The notes under the pieces were generated by a model. The model had not been told where the DNA came from. It was given only the letters and a program-made list of their open reading frames with translations, and did not search any database. Below, one piece after another: positions 1 through 7,551 of a stretch of 21,735 nucleotides of DNA. Position numbers and translations under genes: made by a program. Within the stretch, counting starts at the first letter, position 1; each line of letters begins with the position of its first letter. Origin of the DNA: an uncultured Clostridia bacterium (GTDB lineage: Bacteria; Bacillota; Clostridia; Christensenellales; UBA1242); the NCBI GenBank assembly GCA_934754495.1, contig CAKVHW010000008.1, positions 1 to 21,735 on the forward strand, in the 5' to 3' direction.

Positions 1-61
1 TGTAAAGTGTATCGTTTTGCAACATTAAAAGTACTTTTTTTACTATATTTTTTACTTCCAT
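1..61 (-). CDS. Phage head-tail connector-like protein (N-terminal fragment, leaves the window)
   Basis: An ATG at 61 is preceded by a good ribosome binding site (AAGGA, six bases upstream, just after the stop of the previous gene). It opens a frame that runs off the left edge. The visible start reads MEVKNIVKKVLLMLQNDTLY. It lies in the phage head operon directly after the capsid and small virion protein, which is where head-tail connector or adaptor proteins normally sit. A short amphipathic start of this kind is common in such adaptors. About 20 residues are visible, so the assignment rests mainly on position. The gene was too short inside the window to be found by length alone. Confidence 0.55.
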   Translation of the reverse strand, partial: MEVKNIVKKVLLMLQNDTLY

Positions 62-73
62 AATTTATCCTTT

Positions 74-445
74 TTATATCCAAATATTTTTAAAAATTTT
101 ATCTATACTATTGCTTTTTTTATTGTAGTAATCATACATCTTTCTTGTCTTATAATCATTTTCATTTTGAACTTTTTCAAGTTGTTTTTTCTTTATATTT
201 TCGTTATACAATTCAACTTCATCTAAACTAATAGGTTTAGAGTTGAATGTTTTTAAAACATAATTAACCGACCTTACGTCTAGTGAATCATAGGGAAACG
301 TAAGTACATAACTATTACGACCATATTCACATGAATGAAGTTCAAACTTTTTAGATACAGTATTAAATACTACATAAAAATTTTTATTAATTTGTTTTAT
401 TCTATTTAAAACATCAAAAACATTATTATTTATTAAAATTTTCAT
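74..445 (-). CDS. Small conserved phage virion-operon protein, function unknown
   Basis: This 123-residue protein follows the major capsid gene, with a ribosome binding site (GGAG, five bases before the ATG). The first half looks like a small beta-rich domain: residues 22-60 contain the motif YVVFNTVSKKFELH, then a TFPYDSLDVRSV stretch. The C-terminal 50 residues are charged and probably helical. From memory, proteins with a 'VxN..T.kFElH...LxxPYdeLD.RTv' pattern occur next to capsid genes in many Firmicutes phages and are left as hypothetical. Roles such as head decoration or completion are possible, but nothing in the sequence proves one. It is probably cotranscribed with the connector-like gene 13 bases downstream. 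A hairpin separates it from the capsid gene upstream. Confidence 0.7.
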   Translation of the reverse strand: MKILINNNVFDVLNRIKQINKNFYVVFNTVSKKFELHSCEYGRNSYVLTFPYDSLDVRSVNYVLKTFNSKPISLDEVELYNENIKKKQLEKVQNENDYKTRKMYDYYNKKSNSIDKIFKNIWI

Positions 446-466
446 TTAATCTCCAAAAAACTTTAA

Positions 467-492
467 GGGAGTATATTTAATAACATACTCCC
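467..492 (-). terminator. Hairpin after the capsid gene (terminator or attenuator)
   Basis: GGGAGTAT at 467-474 pairs with ATACTCCC at 485-492 across a 10-base loop. On the minus strand the stem is followed by TTAAAG and then a run of six T. This fits a partial Rho-independent terminator that would let capsid mRNA exceed that of the downstream genes. The U tract starts a few bases after the stem, so read-through is likely. Confidence 0.55.
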
Positions 493-505
493 CTAAATTT
501 AATTA

Positions 506-1690
506 TTAAGAAAGAGTAATGCCACTTAATCTTGCTTGACCATATGGGGTTGTGCAAATTAAATCAGCATATTTTACAAGTGTTGCTGTGTATGCAGCAT
601 AGCCTGCTTTTTGAGTAAGAATATTTCCACTTTCATCACTCATCCATTCCCAATCACAAAGTTGATGCAATGCAAAGTTCTTAGTGTTAAGAAGATACAT
701 TGTGTCTTCTTTAATTAGTCGATCAGAAACAAGTGGTTTGCCATAGAAATCTAATGCTTTAAATCCACCTTCAATGTCCATTGTTTGAATTGGACGTTTT
801 GCATCAATAAGAATAGATTGATATTTTCTTCTTACCTTTGGACTACAAGAAATAAAGTCAATAGGTGCACCAGTATTGTTTTCAGTAGTATCAATCTCAG
901 AGATAATTCCAATTTCAGTCATTGTACCAAAGGATGATTTATCACGACCCTTAATAAATGGATAGTTTGCTTTTGCAAGGCCATAAAGAGTTGTGATGCC
1001 CGCATTAAACAATGCATCTACACCAGTAATTTCATTTTTAAAAGAGTTTTGCATAACAAAGTAATAGCCACCATCCGCAACATCAGTAATTGTAAATTCT
1101 TTGTCGATTTTTACTGTGCCACTTGCTCTATCAACTGCAGTAACCAACAAATTCTTTCCATTTTCAACAAATGCAGACGAGTTGTTGTCGTATAGTTCTA
1201 CAACCATACCTTCAACAAAAGCATGTGCATTTTTTACTGTGAATGTCTTTTTGTCTGTTCCAATAGATGAAATTTCGGTAATAAGACCTCCACCATCACC
1301 ATACAACATACGGCTTAAGTTAAAGGTACTCGCTTCAATAAGACGTTCCATTTCATCATTAAGCAAATTTACAAATGCACCTGCACTTGATTGACTTGCT
1401 CTGATTGCTTTATCGCTAATTTCAATGCGACCATATAAGTTTTTAAGAGTGCTTGTAAGGTTTACATAACCACCATTAGTTACCCTTGGAAGTTCGTCAG
1501 TTTCACCTGTGGCACAAATACCACCATTAACTCCTACTGGCGCTAAAACCTTAATTTCTTTACCATATACACCCTTGCTTGATTGTTTAATTTTTGCAAA
1601 TAATGGATTTGTTTTAAGGTTTAAAACATCACTTAAAACACCTAAATATACTGTTTTTAATGCATTATTTGCAGTTGTGAAATCTACCAT
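506..1690 (-). CDS. Phage major capsid protein
   Basis: This 394-residue protein forms the phage head shell. Residues 1-60 are a helical N-arm followed by a strand-rich region. A stretch near residues 75-120 (LPRVTNGGYV, LYGRIEISDKAI, FVNLLNDEMERLIEAS) resembles the P-loop and spine helix of HK97-fold coat proteins of podovirus-like phages. Residues about 140-225 look like a beta-rich insertion, comparable in position to the extra I-domain of P22-type coat proteins. The gene follows portal and scaffold genes, the standard order. The start is an ATG with AGGAG upstream, 9 bases after the scaffold stop. The reading frame is full length with no break, so the protein could still assemble. The assignment combines order, size and the coat-like pattern; I did not run a fold comparison. 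Confidence 0.88.
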   Translation of the reverse strand: MVDFTTANNALKTVYLGVLSDVLNLKTNPLFAKIKQSSKGVYGKEIKVLAPVGVNGGICATGETDELPRVTNGGYVNLTSTLKNLYGRIEISDKAIRASQSSAGAFVNLLNDEMERLIEASTFNLSRMLYGDGGGLITEISSIGTDKKTFTVKNAHAFVEGMVVELYDNNSSAFVENGKNLLVTAVDRASGTVKIDKEFTITDVADGGYYFVMQNSFKNEITGVDALFNAGITTLYGLAKANYPFIKGRDKSSFGTMTEIGIISEIDTTENNTGAPIDFISCSPKVRRKYQSILIDAKRPIQTMDIEGGFKALDFYGKPLVSDRLIKEDTMYLLNTKNFALHQLCDWEWMSDESGNILTQKAGYAAYTATLVKYADLICTTPYGQARLSGITLS

Positions 1691-1699
1691 AATTTTCTC

Positions 1700-2314
1700 C
1701 TATTTAAATAATTTTTTTGCCAATTCACCTGCTTCGGCAACGGTTTTGGGCTGATTAACCGTGCTAGCAACACTAACCCCACCAAAACCCTGCATAAGTG
1801 TAGGTGCAACATTAAGTTTACTTAAATAATCGGTCACAATTTTTTCTTTAGTTTGTTCTGAAAGATTTTCAACAAATTTATCTTCGTCTTGCTGGTTATT
1901 AAGTAAATTAATGTTTTGCTGTTCCAAAACCTTTGCATATGCTTCCATTAGCGGAAAATTACCTTTCTGCAATTCTTTATCGCCAACTACAACTTCTGCA
2001 ATTTGTTTTGAATACTTTACCGCTTGCGGATTTTTATTAAAAAACTCGTCAAGCCTTGCTTGCCAGTTTTCGGACTCAAAAAACGGTGCTTGCGCATTGT
2101 CGTTTTTCTGTTTTGTAAGTTCGCTAAGTTGCTGGCATTTTTTTGTAAATTCCGCTTGCAAAGAGTTATAGGCATCGTTTAGACTCTTCACATCTTTGAA
2201 TTTACCTATTGGAGAGCCATTTTGTTCTACTACACTTCCAGTTTCAATATCCGCCCCTGCGGTTGAAGTTGTGGACACACTAGGTTGTTCTCCAAAAATT
2301 TTGTTATCTTCCAT
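1700..2314 (-). CDS. Phage capsid scaffolding protein
   Basis: This 204-residue protein has a low-complexity acidic and Ser/Thr-rich N-terminus (residues 1-40), a Lys/Gln-rich helical middle that may form coiled coil (45-80, 125-165), and a basic C-terminal end (AGELAKKLFK). Scaffolds of P22-like and other tailed phages have the same layout: an extended helical protein with a short basic C-terminal coat-binding segment. It lies between portal and capsid, only two bases after the portal stop, which is the canonical scaffold position. The ribosome binding site is AAAGGAAA. No protease signature is visible, so it is a plain scaffold, not a protease-scaffold fusion. Confidence 0.8.
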   Translation of the reverse strand: MEDNKIFGEQPSVSTTSTAGADIETGSVVEQNGSPIGKFKDVKSLNDAYNSLQAEFTKKCQQLSELTKQKNDNAQAPFFESENWQARLDEFFNKNPQAVKYSKQIAEVVVGDKELQKGNFPLMEAYAKVLEQQNINLLNNQQDEDKFVENLSEQTKEKIVTDYLSKLNVAPTLMQGFGGVSVASTVNQPKTVAEAGELAKKLFK

Positions 2315-2316
2315 TT

Positions 2317-4203
2317 TTATATTTCCTTTTCATTATTTTTTTGTTGTTTTAACATTTCTTTGTGTTTTTTAATGTGGTCAAGCATAATTTGTTTTACCTC
2401 GTCCTTATTTTCAAGTTTTTCAAATTCCTTACCCAAAACAAAGCAAATATGTTCGTTAATATGTAATTCATGGTCGTCAATTTCGCAAGGCTCTGGCATT
2501 TTCTTAGTGGTTGCAAGTTGATAGTTCTCATTATTGGCACTTGTAACTTGCAAACTTTGAACGTCTTGATGTGTTTCCCACATACCAAAACCAAGCTGCT
2601 CTAAAAGTTTTTGACGTGTTGAATTTCTTAATACTCCATTTTCATCTGTGAAAATGCCAGATTTATATAGTTCAAACACCATGTTGCGTTTTTGAGCAAT
2701 TGTTTGGTTTATTTCGTTTTCGGTTTCGAATACAACGTCTTCGCTTGTTATGTCTGAGTTTTTCCAATGCATCATTTCTATTTTTCCGTTTTCGTCTATA
2801 AGCCTTGATGTGTGTGGTAGTACCGCAAATTGTTTGTAAAGTCTTAAAATATGCTTTGCAATTTGTTTACAAGCAATTTTTATTTGGTCGGACACAAAAG
2901 AAAGTTTCGCTTCATCTTGTTCCACCAAAAGTTCTAGTGCAACACCACTAATTGTTCCGCTTTGAACAGAGTTTGATGTAAGAAGATCGGAAATACCACC
3001 AATGTTTAAAAATTCGTCAAGAAGTTTTTCTTCTTCCTTTTCAAAACTAGACGGAATGTTGTCGTTTGAAAGAACTTGCGGAATGGTTGCACCTTGGCGA
3101 TACACCAAAACCTTTCCTGGTGACAACCCTTCTTCTTCAAGACTTTCAATATCTACCGAGCCATCTTCAACAGCCAAAACACCTAGTGTCAAGCGGTTTA
3201 AAAACTCATGTTTTCTGTTTTTTACCGCATTAAAAGCACGTTGAACCGGAATAAGTCTTTCAATAACACTCACACCCCAAAAACTATTTGGGACAGAACG
3301 AGATATTTGCTTTACAAATGGATATCCATGCTTGCCATCAAAGGTATTTACATATGGCAATTCACCCATATACACAAGTTTGTCGCCTGCTACAATTGTA
3401 AGCCTGCCATTAGGATAATCTGTTGTTGGTCGTTCGTATTTTTCAATAACAAGTGCTTGGTTTTCGCTACTTTGTTTCTGCACGCCAAAACTTGTTGCAC
3501 CATATCCAAGCCCACCAAGATTTTTAATGTTGCCCATGCTAAATGTTTTTAATTCTTCGCCGTCAACATCAACACCCCAAATATCTTTAATATCTTGCAC
3601 ATTATATGCTCTCACTTGCATGATACTTTTTTGCTCGTCAATGTTTTGAATATTGCCGTTTTCAGGAAAAATTTCGTAAGGTGAAACCACACTAAGTTCC
3701 ACTTCACCTTCACAAACAGTTCTACCTAGTTCGTCTTTTTTTACAATTCGACCCTTGTTAGAGTTCCAACCAATTTTATAAAATGCTGTACCACAGATTT
3801 CACTCCACATTGTTCCTTCATTTAAAACATTTGCCAAGTTTAAATCAAATGCAACACTTTTTAATAGGTTTTTACTCACTTTAGCACAAGCAATATCTTT
3901 TGGGTCATCTGAAAATGGTAAAACTGTAAGGGTTGGTCTTATTTTATTTAGTTTTGCAAGTCTTAGGTCAATAATTGGCGCTATGTGGTTAAACACTTCT
4001 CTTTCTTGCCAAAAATATTGTTTGTTTTCATCAACCATTTCGTTAATGCCATTTATGAAACAATATTGGTTTCCCATTAAAAAGTTAGTATTAAGTTCCC
4101 ACGATGTTTCATAACTTTTTTTCTTGACTTGTCGTGATTTAAAGTCTTCTAAAATTTCTTCTACAATTTGCTTTTCAATTTTGTTATTCAATTGTTTTTC
4201 CAT
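2317..4203 (-). CDS. Phage portal protein, P22-like
   Basis: This 628-residue protein forms the dodecameric ring at one head vertex through which DNA enters and leaves. Its length fits the long P22-type portals. The N-terminal third contains the usual 'ID.RLAKLNKIRPTLTV' segment (about residues 88-105), followed by 'AKVSKNLLKSVAFDLNLANVLNE' as two short helical pieces and a 'W.E...TAFYKIGWN' strand. The C-terminal part has a His-rich 'DDHELHINEH' motif and a 'DHIKKHKEML' helix that are typical of portals from Firmicutes podovirus-like phages. Residues about 430-480 are probably the long central helix. It starts at an ATG with AAGGAG upstream, ten bases after the small four-cysteine gene, and is nearly fused to the scaffold gene. 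The frame is intact. Confidence 0.9.
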   Translation of the reverse strand: MEKQLNNKIEKQIVEEILEDFKSRQVKKKSYETSWELNTNFLMGNQYCFINGINEMVDENKQYFWQEREVFNHIAPIIDLRLAKLNKIRPTLTVLPFSDDPKDIACAKVSKNLLKSVAFDLNLANVLNEGTMWSEICGTAFYKIGWNSNKGRIVKKDELGRTVCEGEVELSVVSPYEIFPENGNIQNIDEQKSIMQVRAYNVQDIKDIWGVDVDGEELKTFSMGNIKNLGGLGYGATSFGVQKQSSENQALVIEKYERPTTDYPNGRLTIVAGDKLVYMGELPYVNTFDGKHGYPFVKQISRSVPNSFWGVSVIERLIPVQRAFNAVKNRKHEFLNRLTLGVLAVEDGSVDIESLEEEGLSPGKVLVYRQGATIPQVLSNDNIPSSFEKEEEKLLDEFLNIGGISDLLTSNSVQSGTISGVALELLVEQDEAKLSFVSDQIKIACKQIAKHILRLYKQFAVLPHTSRLIDENGKIEMMHWKNSDITSEDVVFETENEINQTIAQKRNMVFELYKSGIFTDENGVLRNSTRQKLLEQLGFGMWETHQDVQSLQVTSANNENYQLATTKKMPEPCEIDDHELHINEHICFVLGKEFEKLENKDEVKQIMLDHIKKHKEMLKQQKNNEKEI

Positions 4204-4212
4204 AATTTCTCC

Positions 4213-4419
4213 TTAATTTTTGAATTTATTTAAAATATTTTGTGGGCTCTTTGGGGCTACAAATCTACCCATTTCAAAATACAGATTTTTAAAACACTCG
4301 TTGCACAAAAACACTTTTACTGTGCTTTTACGTTTTTTTATATCAATTTCGTAGTCTGCCATGTTACCACCACATACTCCAGAATTACACACAATGTTTT
4401 TCCTAATTTTCTTTATCAT
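4213..4419 (-). CDS. Small four-cysteine, probable zinc-binding phage protein
   Basis: This is a 68-residue basic protein with a CX4C pair (Cys11, Cys16) and a CX2C pair (Cys39, Cys42), spaced like a small treble-clef or zinc ribbon. A longer frame from a TTG at 4437 exists. I prefer the ATG at 4419 because AAAGGCGG sits just upstream of it as the ribosome binding site. With this start the gene overlaps the end of the HTH gene by 17 bases. It lies between the terminase genes and the portal, so it probably acts in packaging or DNA binding. I do not recognise a named family. Confidence 0.65.
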   Translation of the reverse strand: MIKKIRKNIVCNSGVCGGNMADYEIDIKKRKSTVKVFLCNECFKNLYFEMGRFVAPKSPQNILNKFKN

Positions 4420-4762
4420 TTTTTTCCGCCTTTTCAATTAATTCCATAAGTCGATTTCGTTCGCTTTCAAGTTCGTTTAGGTTCATGTTGGAATATTCGT
4501 CTTGGGATTCATCTCTTTCAATCATCATCTCAATCGCCCTTATTTCAGGCGGATAATATTTTTTGCTGGTTTTACGTTTTAATAGTCTTAATTCATTTTC
4601 AACAATTCCAAATTCTTCCGCTACGTCTTCTTGTGAAAATCCAACCGCCCGTTCGTACAAAGCTTTTTCTATAGATTGCTTTTTTTCGGCATCGCTAGGC
4701 TCTTCGTTGCAATAATCTTCGGTACAATCGTTCTTTGTCTTTTTGGATAATACTTTTTTCAA
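4403..4762 (-). CDS. Terminase small subunit-like HTH protein
   Basis: This is a 119-residue acidic protein. Residues 30-65 form a clear helix-turn-helix (ALYERAVGFSQEDVAEEFGI), followed by a basic strand and 'KKYYPPEIRAIEMMIER'. That tail matches, by memory, a Firmicutes phage family in which 'A.GY..EEV.E...KK...PPDT.AI.FWLKNR' marks small-terminase or packaging DNA-binding proteins. The last 30 residues are a charged helix that could mediate oligomerisation. The start is a TTG at 4762 with AGGGGG upstream; the nearby ATG is out of frame and stops at once. It overlaps the large terminase gene by 68 bases. In most phages the small subunit precedes the large one; here it follows. It could instead be another HTH accessory protein. 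Confidence 0.6.
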   Translation of the reverse strand: MKKVLSKKTKNDCTEDYCNEEPSDAEKKQSIEKALYERAVGFSQEDVAEEFGIVENELRLLKRKTSKKYYPPEIRAIEMMIERDESQDEYSNMNLNELESERNRLMELIEKAEKNDKEN

Positions 4763-6125
4763 TGCATTTTACCCCCTCTGGTTTTGTCATAATGTAATAT
4801 CTAAGTTCGTCTAGTGAATGGTCGTCTTTTTTTATTGGATTTTCGCCACCGCCCCAAAAGTAACTTTTAATTTCCCTTATCATATTTGTGCAAGTTCTAA
4901 AAATGAAAAGCCTAGACTTTCCTTCTGCATTTTTAAAATAACTTTTTACCCTATTTATTCCGCTAAACAAGTCTTTATTAACATGCGGATTAACCATTAT
5001 TCCATAATCCGCAAAAAGTTCTGTTACACTTTTTTCACTAGCCAAAGTTTTTTGATTTGCGGCACTATCAATAAGGGCTTCAATATAATTAAGCCTAGAC
5101 CTTTTCCAATTTAGTTGGTCACAAATTTTTTTAATGCAATTTGCATGATACTCAATGTTTCTGCCCGCTTCATAGTGTTCGGCAATAACATACACATTTC
5201 CATCATAATCGGTAGCATACCAATGTGCCGAAAGTGGATTGTTAAGCCCCGGGTCAATGCTAATTGTATCGTACCACTCATTCGGGATATCAAATGGATC
5301 TATAACATTTACATTTTCATCAAACTCGTTGTAGACCATTCCGCCATTTCCAACAAAAAGCCCATATCTTCGTGATTTTAACTCGTCAGCACTAATTGAT
5401 GCCGAAAAACTTTCTACTTCCTTTTTGTTTAAGAAAGGATTATCAGCCCATTCCATATGAATATGCCAAACTTCGTCATCGTTAAGGTCATTTAAAAATA
5501 TTGTATTGTACACCCATGTAAGCCCTTTTAGTGGGGTCATTGTTCCAAAAATCTCACCGGATTTATCCAACACACGCATCTTACATTCAAGGTAAACATC
5601 AAATGGTGGTTCTTCATCAAACCACACAAAGTCAAGGCTTGTACCTTGGAATTTTTCTCTACCTTGGTCGCAGGTTTTAAAACTAATTCGGCTTGTTCCA
5701 CCAAACACATTTTTTATAATGATTGTGTCTATTACACCCATGTCAAGATTGCTTCGTTTTCCACTTAACATTACAATATCTACAATCCAATTTTTATTTA
5801 GATAATATAAAATTTTACTTTGTGCCACGTCACGTTGAACTTGTGTAGATAGCGACACCACCCAGCACTCTATGTTGGGTTTGTTTTCTCTAAACGGATG
5901 TATTCCTCGTGCCAACCATATTGTTTCAACCGCTCCACATTCTGTTTTACCACTTCGGTTTCCACCAAAAACCCACCTGTTTTTCTTAGGACATTTATGG
6001 AATGCAAGTTGTTTTTTGTGCACTTTTTCGCCTGTGTTATATTCAAAAATACGGTTGTTGTTTTTGTACTCAACAATCGCATTTTCTACTTTTTTAAGTT
6101 GCTCTTTTAGTTTTTCAACTTGCAT
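4695..6125 (-). CDS. terL: Phage terminase large subunit (packaging ATPase and nuclease)
   Basis: This 476-residue motor packages DNA into the prohead and cuts the concatemer. The ATPase domain shows a Walker A motif GGNRSGKT (residues 54-61), a Walker B VWFDEE (167-172, Asp170 and Glu171) and a coupling-motif-like FGTMTPLKG (193-201). The nuclease domain has a conserved acidic set: SIDPG (Asp291), ALIDSA (Asp353) and HSLDELRY (Asp439), as in RNase H-like terminase nucleases. All key residues are present. The start is an ATG with AGGAG upstream. It is the first gene of the head operon on the minus strand. A divergent SH3 gene begins 92 bases upstream of its start, so the usual phage early genes do not precede it. 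Confidence 0.95.
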   Translation of the reverse strand: MQVEKLKEQLKKVENAIVEYKNNNRIFEYNTGEKVHKKQLAFHKCPKKNRWVFGGNRSGKTECGAVETIWLARGIHPFRENKPNIECWVVSLSTQVQRDVAQSKILYYLNKNWIVDIVMLSGKRSNLDMGVIDTIIIKNVFGGTSRISFKTCDQGREKFQGTSLDFVWFDEEPPFDVYLECKMRVLDKSGEIFGTMTPLKGLTWVYNTIFLNDLNDDEVWHIHMEWADNPFLNKKEVESFSASISADELKSRRYGLFVGNGGMVYNEFDENVNVIDPFDIPNEWYDTISIDPGLNNPLSAHWYATDYDGNVYVIAEHYEAGRNIEYHANCIKKICDQLNWKRSRLNYIEALIDSAANQKTLASEKSVTELFADYGIMVNPHVNKDLFSGINRVKSYFKNAEGKSRLFIFRTCTNMIREIKSYFWGGGENPIKKDDHSLDELRYYIMTKPEGVKCIEKSIIQKDKERLYRRLLQRRA

Positions 6126-6205
6126 TATTTCTCCTTTCTACAATAGTTTTGTTTATTTTACAAAATACCTTATTTTAGTTTTAATGTGTTTTGCATTTTC
6201 GGTTT

Positions 6206-6220
6206 TATAATAAAAATATG
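6206..6220 (+). promoter_or_regulatory. -10 box abutting the SH3 gene start (candidate leaderless promoter)
   Basis: A perfect TATAAT (6206-6211) lies six bases before the ATG at 6218, so transcription would begin at or next to the A of the start codon. No Shine-Dalgarno sequence is visible upstream of this ATG or of the in-frame TTG at 6191. The -35 region is poor (nothing close to TTGACA at 16-18 bases). This makes the promoter call moderate. Confidence 0.45.
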
Positions 6221-6949
6221 AAAAATTTTATTATACTAATTGGTTTAATAGTCATGTGTATTTTTGTCCCAGTTACCCACTGTGACGCAAGTTTTGCTCA
6301 GATTGTAAATAGCGGAACGAACTTGTATGCCAACCCCGAAAACAGTAGCGATATAAAAAACATAATATGCGTCATGGAAAACACATATTATGTTGAGATA
6401 CTTCACACATACAATGAAGATTTTTATAAAGTTAATTATAATGGCGTAACAGGTTTCGTAAATCGCCGAAATGTAAAGAAAGTTGATGGAACTCCAACAA
6501 CTCCTTACCCTGACAATGTAAAGATGAAAACAATAAACAACAATGTTTACTTAAGAAGCACACCCACCAAAGGCAACAACACCCTTTCAATTATTCCAGC
6601 CAACTGCACCAACCTAAAATTTATTGGTTATGCTTACGGTGAACAAGTGGACGATTTTAGAGAAAACGTATGGTACTACGTAAATTATTTAGATGTATAT
6701 GGTTATGTGTATAGTGAGTATATTAGTGAGATTTCAAATATTCCACAAAACATTGAAAAACTAAATTTTATTAGTGACGATTATGTTGACATTACAAACC
6801 CACTATCAGATGCAAGTTGTATCATAATTATTTGTGTACTTTTAACACCTACTCTTTTAATTTTGCTACTTTTGTACAAAAAGCCAAAACAAAACAAAAA
6901 ATTCAAAACTCATGTTGTTGTTATAAACGAATATGACGACAAACTTTAA
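6218..6949 (+). CDS. Secreted, C-terminally membrane-anchored protein with two SH3-like domains
   Basis: From the ATG at 6218 this is a 243-residue protein with a signal peptide (residues 1-about 25, hydrophobic core FIILIGLIVMCIFV). Two bacterial SH3-like repeats follow: 'NLYANPENSS...FYKVNYNGVTGFVNRRNV', then 'NVYLRSTPTKGN...WYYVNYLDVYGYVYSEYI'. Near the C-terminus there is one membrane helix (CIIIICVLLTPTLLILLLL) and a basic cytoplasmic tail. SH3_3-type domains usually bind cell wall or serve as protein-protein modules. The topology puts both domains outside the cell. An upstream in-frame TTG at 6191 would spoil the signal peptide and lacks a ribosome binding site, so 6218 is preferred. 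It shares its architecture with the 881-residue protein at 7827. Its stop overlaps the convergent regulator's stop in a TTAA. Confidence 0.8.
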   Translation: MKNFIILIGLIVMCIFVPVTHCDASFAQIVNSGTNLYANPENSSDIKNIICVMENTYYVEILHTYNEDFYKVNYNGVTGFVNRRNVKKVDGTPTTPYPDNVKMKTINNNVYLRSTPTKGNNTLSIIPANCTNLKFIGYAYGEQVDDFRENVWYYVNYLDVYGYVYSEYISEISNIPQNIEKLNFISDDYVDITNPLSDASCIIIICVLLTPTLLILLLLYKKPKQNKKFKTHVVVINEYDDKL

Positions 6950-7482
6950 TACACCATATTAAATTCTCTAATCACATTTTTAAAAAACCTATATTTTCTT
7001 AAATCTGCATCAAAATCTTTTTGGGCATTATCACTGTTATGGTTGTAAAGATTTTTAAGCCAATTTTCACCGCAAAAAATTTCTTCTAATTTACTTTTGG
7101 TGTATCCTAAACCAATAAGTTTTTGAGTGAAAACATTAATCGCATCATTTTTTAGCCTAAAAAAAGTACGATTAGAAATATGCAAAAGTTCTGCACATTC
7201 GGTGGTTTTTACCCCATCAATGTAGCACAAACCAAGCACTCGCCTATACTTTAATGGAATGCTTTCTAATGTATCTTCCACCAAAACCTTAAGATTAATA
7301 AGGTTTATTTTTCTATTGGTGAGTTGCATTATTTTATTAGCACATTCATATGCCGTATCAAACCGCCCATTACAGTAAAAAGCCGAGTTGATGCTCTTTT
7401 TTAACACAAGGTCATCTATCGCCTTACTCAATGCCTCCAAGTATTTATAAACAGATAAAATAGTTTTACTCCAAGCTCTCAT
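6946..7482 (-). CDS. Sigma-70 region 4-like transcription regulator
   Basis: This is a 178-residue protein. Residues 70-120 match sigma region 4: 'LESIPLKYRRVLGLCYIDG' leads into a helix-turn-helix 'KTTECAELLHISNRTFFRLKN'. Regions 1-3 of a true sigma factor are not evident. The N-terminal half is helical and of unknown role, and the C-terminus is charged. Similar small sigma-4-like proteins (ArpU, RinA and relatives) act as late-gene activators just upstream of terminase genes in Firmicutes prophages, and this gene is the first minus-strand gene upstream of the large terminase. It could equally be a host regulator. The start is an ATG with GGAGG. A TTGACA/TATAAT promoter lies upstream, and a LexA-like box and two palindromes lie further upstream. 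Confidence 0.7.
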   Translation of the reverse strand: MRAWSKTILSVYKYLEALSKAIDDLVLKKSINSAFYCNGRFDTAYECANKIMQLTNRKINLINLKVLVEDTLESIPLKYRRVLGLCYIDGVKTTECAELLHISNRTFFRLKNDAINVFTQKLIGLGYTKSKLEEIFCGENWLKNLYNHNSDNAQKDFDADLRKYRFFKNVIREFNMVY

Positions 7483-7508
7483 TTTTCCTCCCAGTTTTCA
7501 TTTTCCAT

Positions 7509-7538
7509 ATTATAATGTAACAAAATTTGATTTGTCAA
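7509..7538 (-). promoter_or_regulatory. Sigma-A promoter of the sigma-4-like regulator gene
   Basis: On the minus strand TTGACA (7538-7533) and TATAAT (7514-7509) are separated by 18 bases. Both hexamers are perfect. The predicted RNA start is near 7502, giving a leader of about 20 bases that holds the GGAGG ribosome binding site. Confidence 0.75.
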
Positions 7539-7551
7539 AGGGTTGTGCCAT

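Noticed and set aside
1101..1754. Plus-strand open frames opposite the capsid gene, and similar ones opposite portal, terminase, parE and parC
   Set aside because: They lack ribosome binding sites, have low-complexity or Cys/Phe/Ser-rich composition, and are mirror frames of well-supported genes.
4420..4437. TTG start for the four-cysteine protein
   Set aside because: The AAAGGCGG ribosome binding site lies inside this extension and is correctly spaced for the ATG at 4419.
6191..6217. In-frame TTG extending the SH3 protein by nine residues
   Set aside because: There is no ribosome binding site, it lies upstream of the TATAAT, and the extension would disrupt a clean signal peptide.
6275..6292. 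Possible lipobox (VTHC) in the SH3 protein
   Set aside because: His before the Cys and no Leu at -3 do not fit the lipoprotein consensus; a normal signal peptidase site is more likely.
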